Shown: in pieces, positions 62,181-64,000 of the stretch
How positions within the stretch are numbered: position 1 is the stretch's first letter
How the letters are laid out: every line of letters starts with the position of its first letter
Source: Candidatus Thiothrix anitrata
GTDB taxonomy: Bacteria; Pseudomonadota; Gammaproteobacteria; Thiotrichales; Thiotrichaceae
Reading direction: 5' to 3'
Assembly: GCF_017901155.1 (NCBI RefSeq)
Contig: NZ_CP072800.1
Span: 833,283-897,282, forward strand
Length of the DNA: 64,000 nt
The notes under the pieces: model-generated
Database searches by the model: none
The model's input: only the letters and a program-made list of their open reading frames with translations
Told to the model about the DNA's origin: nothing
Translations under genes and position numbers: made by a program

Positions 62181-62318
62181 ATGGACATTAACGAAATGGC
62201 TGATAAGGTCATGGGTATACTTCGCAAGCTGGAAGAAGACACCAAAGAAGCAGCGAAGGAGGGGGCGCAATCGCCCCCGGAACAACCGAAAGAGTCAGAA
62301 AAGCCGGAAAATGCTTGA
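62181..62318 (+). CDS. 45-residue charged protein after the recombinase
   Basis: MDINEMADKVMGILRKLEED, then TKEAAKEGAQSPPEQPKESEKPENA. A short acidic helix plus a disordered tail. The start lies 3 bases after the recombinase stop, with AGAGGC upstream, so it is likely translated. The DNA has a 7-bp hairpin (GGGGGCG/CGCCCCC, 62261-62278) without a U tract. No known function. Confidence 0.5.
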   Translation: MDINEMADKVMGILRKLEEDTKEAAKEGAQSPPEQPKESEKPENA

Positions 62319-62356
62319 AAGTGACTTTAAGCTATTGGCATACAAGATGGCATACA

Positions 62357-62377
62357 AGCCACGTAAGCTTTATTCAA
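62357..62377 (+). repeat. Right subterminal GGCATACAA pair
   Basis: Two GGCATACAA copies 12 bases apart (62357, 62369), 38 bases inside the right att copy. Matches the pair at 45082-45102. Confidence 0.8.
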
Positions 62378-62414
62378 GTAATTGTTATATATGTTATTAA
62401 TTTATAATTCTAGC

Positions 62415-62432
62415 TTTTGTATCGGAAAGTAA
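62415..62432 (+). repeat. attR-like core
   Basis: TTTTGTATCGGAAAGTAA, 16 of 18 identical to the mnmE 3' end at 44941-44958. Chromosomal genes resume 8 bases to the right. Confidence 0.88.
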
Positions 62433-62440
62433 ACGCTTTT

Positions 62441-62722
62441 TCATTCCCTTGAACGCCGATATTCCATGGGAACATGCGGTTCACAAATGCGCCATGCCTG
62501 TTGAATATCATGCGCGGCGCGTTCCAAGTGCAGGCTACATTCTTGCAAATGTCCACCCAGTTTGAAGCGTTGCCGCGCAAGGTCAGCATTCGCATCCCGC
62601 TGGAGTTTCTCACTCAGTAGGTGCAATAAATCCGCGAGTGAATCGTAAAACAAATCACCGATTTCCTCAGCTAATTGTTCCGGGCTGCCTTGGTAGTTTT
62701 TGAGGGTATGGGTATGTTTCAT
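62441..62722 (-). CDS. Small helical protein upstream of the island edge, unknown
   Basis: 93 residues, mostly helix: SPEQLAEEIGDLFYDSLADLLHLLSEKLQRDANADLARQRFKL, then LGGHLQECSLHLERAAHDIQQAWRICEPHV. Soluble. The start overlaps the nadV stop by four bases (ATGA on the minus strand), so it follows nadV in one transcript. A similar small gene is not known to me. It is the first chromosomal gene beyond the island's right end. Confidence 0.7.
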   Translation of the reverse strand: MKHTHTLKNYQGSPEQLAEEIGDLFYDSLADLLHLLSEKLQRDANADLARQRFKLGGHLQECSLHLERAAHDIQQAWRICEPHVPMEYRRSRE

Positions 62723-64000
62723 GCTTGATTACTCCTTGTGCGAATCACGTCAAAACCATCATCCACCAACAATTCACCATTACGGAACACGGGGCGCAGC
62801 AAATTACTTTCCCACGACAGTGCATCCTCGCGGACAGTCTTGATTACGCCCGCATCCCGGATCACCGCCAGTCGTCCGCGTTTGGAATGCTTGCCGGAAT
62901 CTGTGACCGGCTGCTTATACACATCGCGCCACGCGCCATTGATTTGCATCGCCGAAGCCTTCATAGCAAAGCGCAAGGTATCGCGATTAACCTTCTGCAA
63001 TAGCCCGCCGCCCATGCCAAACGCCACGTTTTCGGTGGAAAAGCCCGCCTGTTGAATGCGTTGCAAAATCACGCCGATGGAATCCACATCCACCCCATCG
63101 CCCTGAATCACGCGCACGCAATCGCTCAACACTTTGTAGCCCTTGCTGTTTACGCGACCACCGAATTCGGCATACAAACGCTCCAGCACTTCCGGCACGA
63201 TCTCTTCCGGCACGCCGGAATCGGGGCGAATCACCACGGTTGCGCCGCTGTTTTCGACTTGCGCCCGCAATTGCTTGCCCCAAATCTCGGAAACGGCCTG
63301 GTAAATGTCGTAGGAATCGGAGACGACCGCGAGCAATTTTCCTGCTTGCCCGAATTGTTGCAGCATATTGGCGTAAGCATCCGCTTCGCCTTCGCGTCCC
63401 CATGCGGTAATGGTGGAATGTTCTGCCGCCGGGATCGAAAAGCCTGCCATATCCGCGCCGTAGTATTTACGCGCCGCCAGCAATGCCACGACCGTATCGC
63501 CACCCATGAAATTGACTAAATGCGCCATACCGCCGAGGGCGGCGGATTCGTGCGAAGACACCCCACGTGCGCCGAAGTCATGCAGCTTGAACGGCAACTC
63601 TGCCGCCGGATTGTCGCAAGTCGTTTCGAGGGATTGGCGAATGGCTTGCTTGACCTGCCATGACAGCGTGGCAACCGTGGTGGGATACCATACCGCCCGC
63701 AGCAACGCCGTTTCCAGATAAGAGGTTAGCCAAAACGCTTGCGGGTCAGTATTGCGGATTTGCACCAACGCATTGCCGGTAGGAACTATCATGCCTTCGG
63801 GCAATGCTTGGATTTCAATCGGCAAAAAACCACCGTGTTGCTGCACAATTTGTTCCCAGCCTTCACGGAAAAATGGCACGCCGTGCGCGGCAAACAACGC
63901 CTCCGCCTCATCAATATCCGCCGTAGTGACAGGCTTGAGCAGGTATTCTTTGATGAACGCCTGCAAACCAAAAAACAGCGTTTGCGGAAATTCCCCGCCG
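62719..64000 (-). CDS. nadV: Nicotinamide phosphoribosyltransferase, N-terminus beyond the right edge
   Basis: At least 427 residues are visible. The frame is open to base 64000, where it reads GEFPQTLFFGLQAFIKEYL, a conserved NAMPT segment, so the true start lies outside the window; the TTG at 63966 is not it. Motifs: LHDFGARGVSSHESAALGGMAHLVNFMGGDTVVALLAARKYYG, VVSDSYDIYQAVSEIWG, VVIRPDSG with the phosphate-binding Asp, and QGDGVDVDSIGVIL, FGMGGGLLQKVNRDTLRFAMK. It makes NMN from nicotinamide and PRPP for NAD salvage. It is interesting beside a TIR-type NAD consumer elsewhere in the window, but that link is speculation. Confidence 0.93.
   Translation of the reverse strand, partial: GGEFPQTLFFGLQAFIKEYLLKPVTTADIDEAEALFAAHGVPFFREGWEQIVQQHGGFLPIEIQALPEGMIVPTGNALVQIRNTDPQAFWLTSYLETALLRAVWYPTTVATLSWQVKQAIRQSLETTCDNPAAELPFKLHDFGARGVSSHESAALGGMAHLVNFMGGDTVVALLAARKYYGADMAGFSIPAAEHSTITAWGREGEADAYANMLQQFGQAGKLLAVVSDSYDIYQAVSEIWGKQLRAQVENSGATVVIRPDSGVPEEIVPEVLERLYAEFGGRVNSKGYKVLSDCVRVIQGDGVDVDSIGVILQRIQQAGFSTENVAFGMGGGLLQKVNRDTLRFAMKASAMQINGAWRDVYKQPVTDSGKHSKRGRLAVIRDAGVIKTVREDALSWESNLLRPVFRNGELLVDDGFDVIRTRSNQA

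Larger units (their letters stand above)
44941..62432. mobile_element. 17.5-kb integrative genomic island in mnmE
   Basis: Bounded by 18-bp imperfect direct repeats (44941-44958, 62415-62432). The integrase gene is next to the left end and reads inward. Paired GGCATACAA repeats lie just inside both ends. Cargo: AlpA-like regulators, candidate replication and mobilisation-like genes, ProQ/FinO protein, type I restriction system with Doc module, membrane proteins and a serine recombinase. No conjugation or phage structural genes were recognised, so it is probably a mobilisable or satellite-type island. Confidence 0.88.

Overview
The window reads as chromosomal DNA of a gammaproteobacterium. The replication-origin block dnaA-dnaN-recF-gyrB (leftward) and rpmH-rnpA-yidC-mnmE (rightward) has the gammaproteobacterial order. 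A DsrC/TusE-family sulfur-relay protein makes a sulfur bacterium of the Thiothrix type plausible, but that is inference and I cannot name the species. Three parS-like sites (34765, 37271, 43612) surround the origin. DnaA boxes cluster between dnaN and dnaA (39471-39689), the best oriC candidate, with one more between dnaA and rpmH.

Layout. 1-2347: a secreted protein cut by the left edge, an HMA metal-binding protein and a hipBA module. 2348-9915: B12/radical-SAM protein, a 3D-domain secreted protein, a BaiN-type flavoprotein, a single-cysteine DsrC-like protein and tpm-polA. 10064-12970: a nitrilase-fold protein lacking its cysteine nucleophile, a ChaN-PDZ protein and a MipA-like outer-membrane protein. 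12991-15590 (minus strand): an RNA-repair operon. It has a sigma-70 promoter, a structured leader with a short ORF and a terminator hairpin abutting the start codon, then rtcB, a 317-residue unknown protein, and a small basic protein whose coding sequence contains a strong terminator. 15667-19885: hypF and ilvD. 20003-27274: a small defence-like cluster with a TIR remnant, a damaged AAA/PD-(D/E)XK protein, a large TIR-STAND-TPR protein with nine 144-bp repeats, and abiE. 27389-34784: speA, ycgL, xthA, prlC and unknown genes. 34781-44958: the origin region.

44941-62432 is a 17.5-kb integrative island in the 3' end of mnmE, the site also used by SGI1. It is bounded by an 18-bp imperfect direct repeat, with paired GGCATACAA repeats just inside each end. 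It carries a tyrosine integrase, two AlpA-like paralogues, a winged-helix protein followed by four helically phased 14-bp palindromes (possible origin or operator), a ProQ/FinO protein, a complete type I restriction system with a Doc toxin module between hsdS and hsdR, a tightly coupled operon ending in a membrane/zinc-ribbon protein, and a serine recombinase. Right of it lie a small unknown gene and nadV, which runs off the right edge.

Caution on sequence quality: gyrB (two), dnaN, prlC and a membrane-protein gene at 29310 all show single-base losses, mostly in short homopolymers. In essential genes this points to sequencing or assembly error, so those genes are described as whole genes with the break positions given.
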